From: Aurifilum marmelostoma
Taxonomy: Eukaryota > Ascomycota > Sordariomycetes > Diaporthales > Cryphonectriaceae
DNA: 64,000 bases
Assembly: GCA_027559495.1 (NCBI GenBank)
Contig: JAMXSV010000017.1
Span: 248,001-312,000, forward strand
Direction: 5' to 3'
Under the pieces are notes generated by a model that ran no database searches, was not told the origin of the DNA, and worked only from the letters and a program-made list of their open reading frames with translations. Shown piece after piece: positions 46,727-56,514 of the stretch (positions are counted from its first letter, which is position 1; each line of letters opens with the position of its first letter). The position numbers and the translations under genes are program-made.

Positions 46727-49258
46727 CTAGAACAACAATAACACCAACGACAGCACCAGGCAAGGTGCTGGGAGGAAGTACGCGTGCTGACCAATGTGAA
46801 AAAACGTACCGGCGACAGTATTCTCCTTCCCGGCTCCAGATGAGTCCACAGCTCGTTTCAGCCCGTCCTGGGCATGGCCAGCGCTCTGCAGACTTGCGTT
46901 CAACGACGCTATCTGGTGATTAAGATCTGGGGACTGCGACGAGGATGATGGCGCCCAGTTGCCAGGCAGCATGGCTTCTGGATGCGGCGACTTGCGGAAA
47001 ATGGCTGACTCTTTGATGACCTCGTCATCGTCGACAGAATGCGGGTCTCTTACCGCACCGGACGGCGAGAGGATTCGCACATCGTGATGGATATCGTGCC
47101 CGCCCTCATGAGCGGGTGAGCCTTGATAGATCACTCTGTCCGAGCCAAGCTCATGAGCCGATCGAGCTCTCGGCGCTGGGAGGGTGATGTCTCTGTGGAT
47201 ATCGTGCCCTATGGACTTGGGCTGTGCTGGAACGGCGATGTCTTGATGAATATCATGTACTTGGGGCTGCTTTTGCAGCAGGACAAGCGTCTTGTCCAGC
47301 TCTAGGCCATGGGGCTGGGGATGCCTGTCTTGCTGCTGGACCAGCATATCGTCAAGGAGCTCGTGGGGAAATAATTGCTGTGGGCCAGACACGACAGGGT
47401 CGGCGTCCAGGTAGTGACCCGGGGCGATCGCACGTACTGGTATCATTGTATCGGCTGAGAGACGATGCGCACCACGGCCGGTTGGTTTTGCATTAATGAC
47501 CCTGTCTTGAGCGAGCGTGTGACTTGGAGCTACTCTACCACTGCTGGCGAAGACATCTGCCGAGATCCTGTGCGGCCCTTGAGGTTGATCTCTCGAGATG
47601 AGTATTGTGTCTTCCGACAGCGAGTGAGTACGGGCAGTTGGGAGCTCCCTGAGGGCTTCAAACGCGCCGATGGCCTCTGCAGCGTTGAGCAAGGTGACAG
47701 GATCGGCCCCCCCGGTTTGCACCATATCTTGATAACGTTTGATGGCATCCTCCTTGGCTGGCCCAGTCATAGGCCCTTCGCCAATCAAAATCCGAGGGAT
47801 GGGCCCTTTAACCTGGAGGGGTTCTTTGGCGGCGGGCTTCGCGTCTTGAGACTGCCTGTTTTCCTTTGCTTTCGGAACTCTCATGAACATGCTCCTGAGT
47901 TTGCCTTTTGGCTTCCCCACCTCAGCTGGTGTGGCCTCGGCCGTGTCAGGATTAGCCTTCGGTATGTCGACTATCAAAAGCGTGCCGGTCTGGCTGATGT
48001 TCTTAAGCGCTTGGTCATCAGCATCCAGCCTGGAATTCGGCTCCCACTTGCCCGGAACTTTCTCAATGACAGGTCTGTCTGTTGGGGCCAGTTCGGTGAT
48101 GGGTTTGACAGTAGCAGCTTGCTGGTCGGCAGCTCCTTTACCGCTTGTCTCGGATGCCTTGGCTCTGGTAGTATCCTGCTCCACTGGTGCACCTATTTGT
48201 TCAGCCAGAGGAGTAATCCCCCTGGCAGCAGCCGATGATGTCTTGGCAAATTGCTCAGGTGCCTGCATAGCTGTAGATGGCCCTGCTTCCGCATCAACGG
48301 TCTCTCTTTGTCCGACTGGGGTGGGAGCGGGTGGCGCTGGTGCTTTGAACGTAGCGAGGCCAGGTTCTTCTGCCATAAAGCTGATGAAGGGGCTTAGCCG
48401 ATCAAGCAACCCGGGGCTTTGAGCAGCATCTTCTGACTCTGCCGCCTTTTCTTTGCCTTTTTGCCTGACCTTGTTTGCAACTGACATGGGTTCCGGGTTC
48501 TTAATATCATTGACATCGATGATCACCGTCTGGGTATGAGGAGATGAGTCTGAAGAGGGCAGAGGGTCAGGAGGAACAGGTATCATGAGCATCCCTTCTT
48601 GAGCCTGGGGCTGGAGTTCCACCGGAGGAATATTCTCGCGATGGCGAATCTCGGCCAGATTGCGCAAGGTGGTCGCATTATGGGCAAAGACGTCCAGTGT
48701 TGTTTCACGGTGTGGTCGGAGGTCGTAGAAGCGGGTGATCTCCTTTGATTGCTGATGCGCCAGAACGCCTCCCCCAAACCCTTTTGTCATTGAGAGCCAG
48801 GTCAGCACAAACTGAAGCAGAGTCCGGAGTCCCCCTGCAGGATACTCACAGGGCAGGACGAGGGACATGAGGCCGTAGCCAACACATGATGAATTGCACG
48901 GGTTGAAATCAGACGGATCCAGGTCTCCGGTGCGCCCCTGCTTGGCCTGCCGCAATTCGAACTGGGCCTTGCCATAGGTGATGCAAGGCAAGAGGAGGCC
49001 CTGAGTGACCTCGGACTTCTTGTTGTTGCTGCACGCGCTCGACCGGGTGTGCTCCTAGGTCCCAGGAGCAGGGCTGGGCTCGCTCGCAAGGTTGACAATC
49101 TTGTCATCGGTGGCCACAAAGTTGTGCAGCTTCGGTGACAAGAGCGGTGCACAATGATAACAACTCTCGAGATTGTGTACCGCATTCCGAAGGTCTGCAA
49201 GAGGAATGGCACCACCAGGACTACTGCTGCCAGCTTGATTCGAGGAGGCTCTGTCCAT
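46727..49258 (-). CDS. PLAC8-like protein with in-frame TAG and His/Asp repeat array
   Basis: Minus strand. The frame opens at ATG 49258 (context ACCATGGAC) and runs on to 46727, broken only by TAG at 49055-49057. Directly after the TAG comes a PLAC8-like block: a first Cys, then LPCITYGKAQFELRQ, DPSDFNPCNSSC, and after an intron AHQQSKEITRF. A 69-nt intron (48781-48849; GTGAGT, CTGAC branch, AAAAG) is likely and keeps the frame. The middle is acidic and polar; from about 47640 to 47020 there are some twelve degenerate units of H-x-(I/L)-x-x-D-x-x-(I/V). The 3' end is unsettled: GTACGT at 46809 may open an intron, and other frames offer a membrane-like segment or an Arg/Gly-rich tail. PLAC8 proteins are Cys-rich, often membrane-associated; function here is unknown. 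Confidence 0.7.
47020..47640 (-). repeat. Degenerate protein repeat array, H-x-(I/L)-x-x-D
   Basis: Encoded within the PLAC8-like protein. Successive units read HSLSEDTI, HRISADVF, HTLAQDRVI, HRLSADTMI, HYLDADPVV, HELLDDML, HGLELDKTL, HDIHQDIAV, HDIHRDITL, HELGSDRVI, HDIHHDVRI and HSVDDDEVI, separated by 8-20 variable residues. The DNA has diverged so that nucleotide repeats are hardly visible; the His and Asp positions are kept, which suggests selection on the protein. Confidence 0.8.
49052..49068 (-). other. Hairpin around the in-frame TAG
   Basis: On the minus strand CTCCT and AGGAG form a perfect five-base-pair stem around the seven-base loop GGGACCT. The TAG spans the last loop base and the first two bases of the 3' stem, so its A closes the stem. 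Confidence 0.55.
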
Positions 49259-49656
49259 GGTTGTTGAAGGTAAGACGGCAGCAGGAGGCTACCCAACGAG
49301 GTGTAAGACAAAGAAACGAATGTGTTTGGAAATGATAGAAAGAAGGGAAGAGAAATAAAATTGTGAAGGTCGAACGATGAAAGGAGCCTGACACAATCGA
49401 AAGGCTGGGATGTGCTCGAGCAGGAAAAGCGAGCTGATGCTTTCTAGACGGTCCGAGAGAGAGAGACAGAAGGGAAGAGAGGGCTGCCATTCAGCACTCG
49501 GGCGTTGTGAAGACAAACAACATTCCCGCTTTGTTCCTAGAAGGCGCGTCCTGTTGAGGGCCGCATTTTTTTTTTTTCGAGCCCGTCTTCAGCCCTGAAG
49601 AAACGAACGGATGATGAACCGTAGAAGTGGAAGGAACCACTCCAAGCCCTCCTCCT
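49259..49656. other. Intergenic between same-strand genes
   Basis: About 0.4 kb upstream of the PLAC8-like gene, also the 3' side region of it relative to the next gene. It contains a poly-T run near 49567-49578. No gene is supported. Confidence 0.5.
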
Positions 49657-50469
49657 TCACCACCCGCTCTGCAGCCGCTCGGCCATGAACTGCATCACAG
49701 GCAGCATCTCCTCTCGGTTTTCGGGCATAGTGCTGTCTGCTTTCTTCCACTTGACCTCCCGCACATCCACAAACTCCTGTCTCAAGGTATCGATGGCATC
49801 CTCGTCGACAGCCTCACAAGCTCTCCCGTGACAGATCAGCACTGGCGTCTTGGACTTGGACCGTCCACTCAGGCTCGGGACCAGCGACATGGGGAGGGCG
49901 CCCCCGATAGATATGACACCCTTGAGGCTCTTTGGGGGCTCAATGGACCTTCCGTTCTCGTCTTCTCTGACCTCCTCGACCTTGGGCCCCTCACGGACCT
50001 TGGAGGCCAGGCCCAGAGCCAGCGAGCCGCCCTGTCCAAAGCCGAACAGGAGAATGTCAGGCAGCTCCCAGCCACACTTGTCCAGGAGCGTCTCCCTGAT
50101 GAGCCTGTTGACGACCAGGTCATAGGCCTTGCTGAAGCCCGGGTCTGCATCCAGCTCGCCGGTCTGGGTCGCCAGGCTCAGGTCATCGCCCCAGTGGAAG
50201 TGCCGCGGCGGGCTGCTGTCGGGAGGCAAGCCCAACAGCCCTGGCGGGAGCGGAGTTGTGCCTCTGACGGTGATGGCAAGGACACCAGGAAGGTTCATGC
50301 TCCTAGCAAAGGTCGCAAAAGAGGTGTCTGAGTCGCCCAGCCCGTGAAAGACGATCAATATGGCAGTGGTGGACTCGGGAGGGGATGGAAAGTGCAGGAC
50401 CACGTTGAGGTCGGGTGCAAGCGACGTAAAGTCTTCTGCCGTTGGAATTCGGATTTTTGGAGGCATCAT
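49657..50469 (-). CDS. Alpha/beta serine hydrolase, phospholipase/carboxylesterase type
   Basis: Single exon of 270 residues on the minus strand; ATG at 50469 is followed at once by a second ATG. The fold landmarks are ILIVFHGLGDSDTSF near residue 38 (oxyanion-hole HG), the nucleophile elbow GFGQGG near residue 143, and TPVLICHGRACEAVDEDAI near residue 208, where related acyl-protein thioesterases have HGxxDxxV. The catalytic Ser that normally sits in GFSQGG is replaced by Gly or shifted here: the motif reads G-F-G-Q-G-G. The His of the triad is not obvious. Activity is therefore uncertain. The family contains fungal acyl-protein thioesterase-like hydrolases, soluble and cytosolic. Confidence 0.8.
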   Translation of the reverse strand: MMPPKIRIPTAEDFTSLAPDLNVVLHFPSPPESTTAILIVFHGLGDSDTSFATFARSMNLPGVLAITVRGTTPLPPGLLGLPPDSSPPRHFHWGDDLSLATQTGELDADPGFSKAYDLVVNRLIRETLLDKCGWELPDILLFGFGQGGSLALGLASKVREGPKVEEVREDENGRSIEPPKSLKGVISIGGALPMSLVPSLSGRSKSKTPVLICHGRACEAVDEDAIDTLRQEFVDVREVKWKKADSTMPENREEMLPVMQFMAERLQSGW

Positions 50470-50802
50470 GAATGGCTCTGAAGATGTGGATATATCTTTT
50501 CAGGTCAGCATTTGTCTGAGTATCGTGTCGTTACGAGCATGGGCTGTGTGATGTAGCTGTGAGGAGAGGTAGTGTCACTTAATCCTGTAGCCAGTGACGA
50601 AGAAGGGCTTGCAAACAAAGAAGACCACCAACACCCTAACCCTGACAGCACTCTCAACAACTAATATTCTTCTGTTGTATGTCTGCTGTCCGTCATCATC
50701 TTGTCAGTTTTTGCCACGCATGATTTGAGAACAAGAGGTATGTAGAATATTGTATATCATAGGCATATGTTCAAGTTGTTGTGTTCCTATTCTGACAACA
50801 CC
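50470..50802. other. Intergenic with telomere-like motif
   Basis: About 0.33 kb between two minus-strand genes. It contains the CCCTAACCCTGA element at 50634-50645 but no gene. Confidence 0.5.
50634..50645. promoter_or_regulatory. CCCTAACCCT (telobox-like) motif
   Basis: Nearly two telomeric repeat units about 165 bp upstream of the serine hydrolase ATG. Short internal telomere-like motifs are known promoter elements in fungi and plants; no direct evidence of use here. Confidence 0.35.
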
Positions 50803-52794
50803 TCAGTCCACCATCATCATCACATTGGCCCCCAGAACCTCCCGAGATTCGGTGCTGGATGCACCAGGCTTCATATGCTCCCACTCGAAATCCTCATCCC
50901 ACACGCCAGCCTTGGTATAATCAAGACTGCTGGTCCCATATAGATATGCAAACCGGAAGTACTCCTTCAACCCTAGCCCGGCCTTCCTGTTCCACGTAAA
51001 CAACCTGTCCTCAAAGCCCTCATCGTCCTCGAAATAGCCCTTGAACCGCTCGACATCGTTCACCAGGAGGCTGATGCCGTCCAGCCTAATGTTTCTCTCG
51101 GGCGGCGCCTCAAAGCGGAACGTGATGTTGGACAGCTCGGCCCCGACCAGGATCTCGGGCGCGTTGGCGAGCTTGGGCAGCACCGAGCCCAGCTGCCCGT
51201 CTCCTCGCAGGGCACTGGACGTCTGCAGGATCGGGTCCCATCCCCAGCGCGCGATGCCGTTGATGAAGAGGCCGATGAGGAGGCCCTGGTAGAGGAGGGC
51301 AGGTCGCGTCTGCATGCTTGTTCCGGTGAGCAGGAGGAGTGCGAGGAAGTAGTGATGGATGCGGAGGTGCAGATCCCATATGCCCAGGAACAGACAGAAC
51401 AATATGCCGCCCAGCAGCCCGAGATATAGCTTGCCGTACGGGATGAGGCGCCCTTCCTGCCGGAAGAACCAGATCTGCTTCAGTACGATGAAGAACAGGA
51501 TAAACACGATGATGATCAGTGCGAGGACACCGCCAGGCTGCTGCCGGATATCGTGGGCGTTGAGCCTGCTGATAGGGATGTGGGGACTTATGGTGTGGTT
51601 GTCCAGTGCGCCCACCCAGCAGGTCCCCAGCCAGAGGACCGTCTTCTCGACCTGTGCCGTCAGGCCTTTCAGCGTGCGCCGGATGGCCATCTTGTCGAAC
51701 ATGACCCAGGCCACGAACATGACCGGCAGGTACCGTCCCAGGATGATGGTGAAGAGTTCTCGGAAAGAGTTGTGGTTTGGTGCATCCGAGACGAGGCCCA
51801 CGTGCCAGAAGACGCCCGTGAAGACTGTGAAGAAGAACATCGAGGGCGATGTAGTGAAAAGCGAGAGCACGGTGGTGAAGACGACCGAGACAGCGAGCAG
51901 GGACCACCTCATATCCCGTGCCTTGCACTGCGCGCTCTCCTCGAACAGGTACGACTTGGGGAAGTATGAGTCGAAGCCGATGCTCTGGATGCCGTGCCGC
52001 CATGTGGCGCTGAAGCTGGTCCGCTCGCCAACAAGCCTGACAACACCACAGCCCCCCTCGGCGTTAGAGATGATGCCAGCGTGAATGGCCGAGCCACAGA
52101 TGAAGGAGTCTGCCCGGTAGGCACCATACTGATCCGTGCTATTGACTGGCCCGCCTACGATGAAGGGCTGATAGTTGATCTGCTGGTCGCCCACTGCGCG
52201 CGGCTCACTCAGTTGGTAGCTGGCACAGTTCGCTGGACACCTGAAAGCGAACCCGGTTCCCTGAAACGGTCGGCACCGGTTGCCGTTCAGGTCGCACTGG
52301 TTCCCTCGGCCCCAGAAATAATTGCCACAGCCAATCTCCTGTGGTCTGCCCCAGGGTTTGAGCTCAGTCAAGCTGCTCTCCTGCCGCTTGACCAGGGCAA
52401 AAGTCAGAATCCAGAGAAAGATGTAGCCGATAAAGAGCAGGATGCGGTGCTTCCTCCTGGGCAGGTACCTGTCGAGGAGGACGATGGGAAAGTGCTGGAT
52501 GGCTGGAAAGATGGGCGTGATGCGGAACACGACCGGACTAGAGGGCCCCTGGGCCCATCGAAGCGCAGACCTCCCGAGCTTCCTGAGGGGATATGGGACC
52601 CATCTCCAGTGTTTGCTGAGGTTCTCCTCTTCCAGGAACCGCGGTAACGGGTGCGGGTTGCCCTCCTGCAGCTCGTGCAGACGAGGCCCTTCGATCGGAG
52701 CGTCAGGATGCGCCTCTGCGGCTGCCTCGTTCGGATGCTCCGGAATGCCCTGGTCCTGGTCTGGACCGCCTGTCTGCTCGTCTGCTGTGCTCAT
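50803..52794 (-). CDS. LCCL-domain multi-pass membrane protein
   Basis: Single exon of 663 residues on the minus strand. The N-terminal 110 residues are cytosolic-looking and acidic/basic mixed; a first membrane segment lies at about 118-137 (ILLFIGYIFLWILTFAL). Residues about 155-295 form a Cys-rich LCCL domain, with CGxxxF, NQCDLNGNRC, RCPANC, FICGSAIHAGI and CGVVRL blocks. At least six more hydrophobic segments follow (about 298-330, 350-368, 385-400, 423-445, 455-475 and 480-512). A hydrophilic C-terminal domain of about 150 residues ends the protein. LCCL proteins of fungi are conserved; the extracellular or luminal LCCL domain is thought to bind ligands or sugars, but the function is not known. 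Confidence 0.9.
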   Translation of the reverse strand: MSTADEQTGGPDQDQGIPEHPNEAAAEAHPDAPIEGPRLHELQEGNPHPLPRFLEEENLSKHWRWVPYPLRKLGRSALRWAQGPSSPVVFRITPIFPAIQHFPIVLLDRYLPRRKHRILLFIGYIFLWILTFALVKRQESSLTELKPWGRPQEIGCGNYFWGRGNQCDLNGNRCRPFQGTGFAFRCPANCASYQLSEPRAVGDQQINYQPFIVGGPVNSTDQYGAYRADSFICGSAIHAGIISNAEGGCGVVRLVGERTSFSATWRHGIQSIGFDSYFPKSYLFEESAQCKARDMRWSLLAVSVVFTTVLSLFTTSPSMFFFTVFTGVFWHVGLVSDAPNHNSFRELFTIILGRYLPVMFVAWVMFDKMAIRRTLKGLTAQVEKTVLWLGTCWVGALDNHTISPHIPISRLNAHDIRQQPGGVLALIIIVFILFFIVLKQIWFFRQEGRLIPYGKLYLGLLGGILFCLFLGIWDLHLRIHHYFLALLLLTGTSMQTRPALLYQGLLIGLFINGIARWGWDPILQTSSALRGDGQLGSVLPKLANAPEILVGAELSNITFRFEAPPERNIRLDGISLLVNDVERFKGYFEDDEGFEDRLFTWNRKAGLGLKEYFRFAYLYGTSSLDYTKAGVWDEDFEWEHMKPGASSTESREVLGANVMMMVD

Positions 52795-53712
52795 GTTGAT
52801 GGACTACCTCGGGCACTTGGCGGAGGTGACGAGAAGCACGGTGGGGGGGGTTGAGCCCGGTCTCAACTGCCCAAGCGTGGGGGATAGACGACGTAATTCA
52901 GGAAACGAGGGACGGTGCAAACAAGTACCCCTTCTTGTGAAGTACTTAATTGGTGTAACCTGTAGAAGTAAACAGATGACAAGACGTAAACAAAGGAGCA
53001 GAGGGCTGGGCCAACTCTATTACCAGAGCATGACGTGCAGTTACGAAAGCGAGTGCATGTGTGAGTATGTGAGTACAGTAGGTGAGTGGACGCATCAGCA
53101 TTGTTGGATCGGCGTGCGGCTTGCACGGCTCCTCCCGACACGCCCCAGCAGCGACTTGCCTCATTGGCTCTCTCCTGAGCTTCAGTAGAGCCTGTGGTAC
53201 TATACATTTCCATCATGGATGGTACCAAAATATCGCTGATACAGAAAGCGTTTCATGAAGGCCACCACCTTTTTACCTTTCTTTTTTTTTTTTTTTTTTG
53301 GTCTTTCTATCTTTTTTTTTTTCATTTTCTGAGAAACTTCGATGAGAATAAATGAACTACATATTCTCAATTTCCTCGTAATTTCCTTTTTCTATTTGAC
53401 GCTCTGTTTTCACTGACCTCCCCTTTCTGTAATTATTCTGCGTTCTTCTCTTTCCTTTCTCCTTTTAGACTTATTTCGTCCAAGAATTCACTTATATCTT
53501 TTTACTTGTCTTTTCTTTCCAGCAACATCTTTCCTGTCTTTCCTCCATCTAACTTCCCTACCCCAGAATTTTGCATTCCACAGTTGCTACTTACAAATAC
53601 CGAAAAGACTTGTTGTTAATGTGCTCAGGATCCAGAAAATATAAGAATTGATACATTCTACTCCCAAGTCAAACTACTTTGTGTGAAATTCAGCAAGCCA
53701 CTGAATCACTTC
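52795..53712. other. Intergenic, T/C-rich
   Basis: About 0.9 kb. The part 53275-53560 is strongly pyrimidine-rich, with poly-T runs. It lies between the 5' side of the LCCL gene and the 3' end of the monooxygenase-like gene. No gene is supported. Confidence 0.5.
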
Positions 53713-55608
53713 CTACTCCGACACCTCCATCAAGCTATTATACTTGCTCCCCGTCCCACTCGCATAATTAAACAGTTCAAGCCCGCTGCTCTTCCGTCCA
53801 CGAGCAAGTACCTCCTCCCCCTCCGCCAGGAACGGTCTCCTCAGCAATTCATCACCACCTCCCTTGGCTGGTCTGCTCAGGATCTCTTCGAGGACTAATG
53901 CGATCCTCTCTGCCCCAATCCGTGCTCCGCCGATGTTGGGGGCTGCGGGCCCAAGTCTCAGAGCAGCCAGCCTGCCCGCCACAAACAGCGGGACATCGTC
54001 CTTCCACATCAGGTCCTCGTTCAGGCAGGGGAATCCCCCGACGCCGCGTATAGGGTAGTCTTCCAGCATGTTCTGCAGGTAGGGCAAGGTTGTAAAGTCC
54101 GTCTGGATGCCTGTGGCGAAGTAAATGTAATCCATCCGAGGTAGATCCGTGATTGGGGGCTCGGTCTTGATCCTCCATGCACCACCACCGTCTGCTCCGT
54201 CCCGGGCGGCCGTCTCGAAGTGCGCCTCGGTCAACATGGTCCTCTCGAACATCTTCAGCCGCCCGCTCGACAGGTGCGGCTTGAGCCTCTTCATGAAAGC
54301 CGGTGTGATGCTCCCGCCTCCTCGCGCCTCCTTGATGATCTCCAGCCGCTCCTCGTCCGAGTCGGCCTGGTGGAAATAGGCCTGGTGCAGAGTTTTGTAC
54401 TTGCCCATCCAGTGTAGGTCGACATCAAAAGCCTTGGTCCGCAGAGGGCCGCGCATAATGTGCCAGACCTTCCCGACGCCGTTGCGGAGGGCAAGGTCCG
54501 AGAGCTGCGCCGAGGTGAGACCGCCGCCGACGACGAGGATGTTCGTCGGGTGGCCAGCCTGTATTCGCTGCTGGACGATGGGGTCGGGAACTTGGTTTTG
54601 TGGTATTTTCATGCTGTGGCACGCTTGGGGCATCTGAGCTTCCCTGTCGGCCGCTCCGACAGCGTCGTGTCGTCCTGGGAACGAGAGCGAGGGGATCTCA
54701 GGCAGGACGGGTGCGTTGGCTGGGCCGACGGCGAGAATGACTGCGCGGGCGTAGCGCACTGACTGGTTTGTCACGACTTTGAAGAGCCTTTCCTGGGCCT
54801 CCGTGTCTTCCATGAGGCCATACTTGATGTCTGTGACCTCTTCCTTGTGAACAAAGTCGTCTTCCAGTTGGTAGCGGCGAGCAATGCAGTCGCAGTGGTC
54901 GCAAAAGAGAGACTGAGAGGGCGTATAATAGTCCCATTGATCACGCTGGTTGATGTCGACAGAATCTTCTCTTCTGATAGGTGAGTGTGAGCTCTCGAGA
55001 GTCTTTCCTCAAGTGGAACGTACTAGGTACTGATTCCTTTGTTGTGCCTGGGCAATAACCTACCTGCCACCACTGAACCGGTTGTTCTTCTTTTTCCTTT
55101 GATGCTTGCTGATCTCCTTACCCACACAGCCTCTTATCTCGACCAATTCGCTGGATCTGCCCTGGAAATGGGCATGCGATAGGAGTGAGTCGCGGTCCAG
55201 AGGATCCACATGCCAAAGCATGGGACTCCGCAGGTGACTGATGTCGAATGTAGAAAACAGCCTCCTCCAGCGGCCCAACCACTTGTCATCACTTGAGTCC
55301 AGGACGGCCATCTTGTAACAGCATGGAGTCTTGCTGCAGCAGGCGGGAGAGACACGTCCTGTCTTGGTTTGCTTCAGGGCGACTCTCTTTCCGTGCTTGT
55401 TCAGCCAGTGGAAACGGCGGTGTTCCTCGTCGGTGAACATGGCGGAGGGGGCTTGTTCTCGGATCCTGGCGGCGGCGGCAAGGCCGCAGGGTCCACCGCC
55501 AATGATGAGGACGTCAAAGACCTCTGGATCATGGTCGAGATGAGACCCATCATCTGTGTTGGACTGTGACTTTCCACTATGATTATTGTGAACCGATGTA
55601 GGCGACAT
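53713..55608 (-). CDS. FAD-dependent monooxygenase-like oxidoreductase
   Basis: Two exons on the minus strand, 55064-55608 and 53713-54973, give about 601 residues. The intron is 90 nt with donor GTAGGT. The acceptor region CAGAAG is a NAGNAG pair, so products may differ by one residue. The N-terminal Rossmann motif is DVLIIGGGPCGLAAAARI at about residue 32. A second nucleotide-binding motif, ILVVGGGLTSAQLSDLA, lies further on. ATGIQTDF near the C-terminus matches the ATG motif of N-hydroxylating and related flavoprotein monooxygenases. It resembles the L-ornithine/L-lysine monooxygenase superfamily in a broad sense, but lacks siderophore genes beside it. The substrate is unknown. Confidence 0.85.
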
Positions 55609-56514
55609 GTTGACTCTGTGAGGGGCAAAACTGAGGAAACCTTCTCAAGACACATCTGATCCGGGAGGAAAGGGAGTAGGAAGTGTAGACTTATATATGC
55701 GAGACGGACATATTATGTCATGAGAACCTTGAAGGCCACTTCATCAGACTCATCTGAGCACTTAAGGAAGATGCATTTCTTCCTGAATGTGGTGAGTAGT
55801 ATAAGTACTGCCGACCTGAGCATCAAGGGCGCGGTCTCCACGGCTGAAGCACATACAGTATGAGTTGGATATATCGATCCATAAACAACTCATGAACTTC
55901 GGCCAGAACGGGAGCAATCGATGTTCGAACCACCATAACCAGGGACCATATTTCTGACATATTCCTATAGAGATTCGAGTGCCTCAAGGGCATATATCCG
56001 ACTAGGGGCTGCCTAGGTTGTGGCAAAGGTTGAGGACCTTGATGGGCACGAGCATTGCAATGAAATGAAAAGTCATTCCCCTCCAGCTGAGGTCCTGGGT
56101 CATTGATAATCTTCAGAAATACACGTATATTTGAGTCCATCAGTCTAGAACTGATCATGAACGATAAATTTCGCATGATCTCGTCATGAGATGTATTCCA
56201 GTAATCGGTCTTTGGGTTGAGATCAGAGTAGGTGCAAGAAATGGAGCAGATACATTCACATGACAACACTTTGCCAACAAATAGCAACTTGAGGTCCAAA
56301 GTAGTAGACACACCCACCAATCAAGACATATCAATCGGTCTCACAGTTAGCAAGTAGATCGTGAGTTTCGAAAGTCGAACTCATGGCCAGATGAAGCCAG
56401 CAGACCAGGGTTAGGGTCAGTGCTGGGCTTTCGACGCTTTTCAACTAGACGTCCTCCCGTGCTCACTGCCCGTCTTCTTCCACCCTCGCACAGAAAATTA
56501 AGAGAGAAATCAGC
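55609..56514. other. Intergenic between divergent genes
   Basis: About 0.9 kb. The left part should hold the oxidoreductase promoter, the right part the promoter of the queuine subunit gene with a telomere-like motif at 56407. An open frame of 165 codons at 55823-56320 has no recognisable domain. Confidence 0.5.
56407..56417. promoter_or_regulatory. AGGGTTAGGGT (telobox-like) motif
   Basis: Almost two TTAGGG units about 100 bp upstream of the queuine subunit ATG at 56515. Confidence 0.35.

Noticed and set aside
47465..48238. 257-codon plus-strand open frame within the PLAC8-like gene
   Set aside because: No domain or codon logic; the minus strand shows the PLAC8-like block and repeat array.
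49055..49099. 42-nt intron GTCAAC to CCTAG to remove the TAG in the PLAC8-like gene
   Set aside because: Shorter than the other introns here, with no branch-site-like motif; possible but less likely than a true in-frame TAG.
50634..50645. Telomere or subtelomere end
   Set aside because: Fewer than two repeat units, inside gene-dense DNA on both sides.
51110..52003. 297-codon minus-strand frame overlapping the LCCL gene
   Set aside because: A second frame of the same strand, rich in His, Pro and Arg as expected for an out-of-frame reading.
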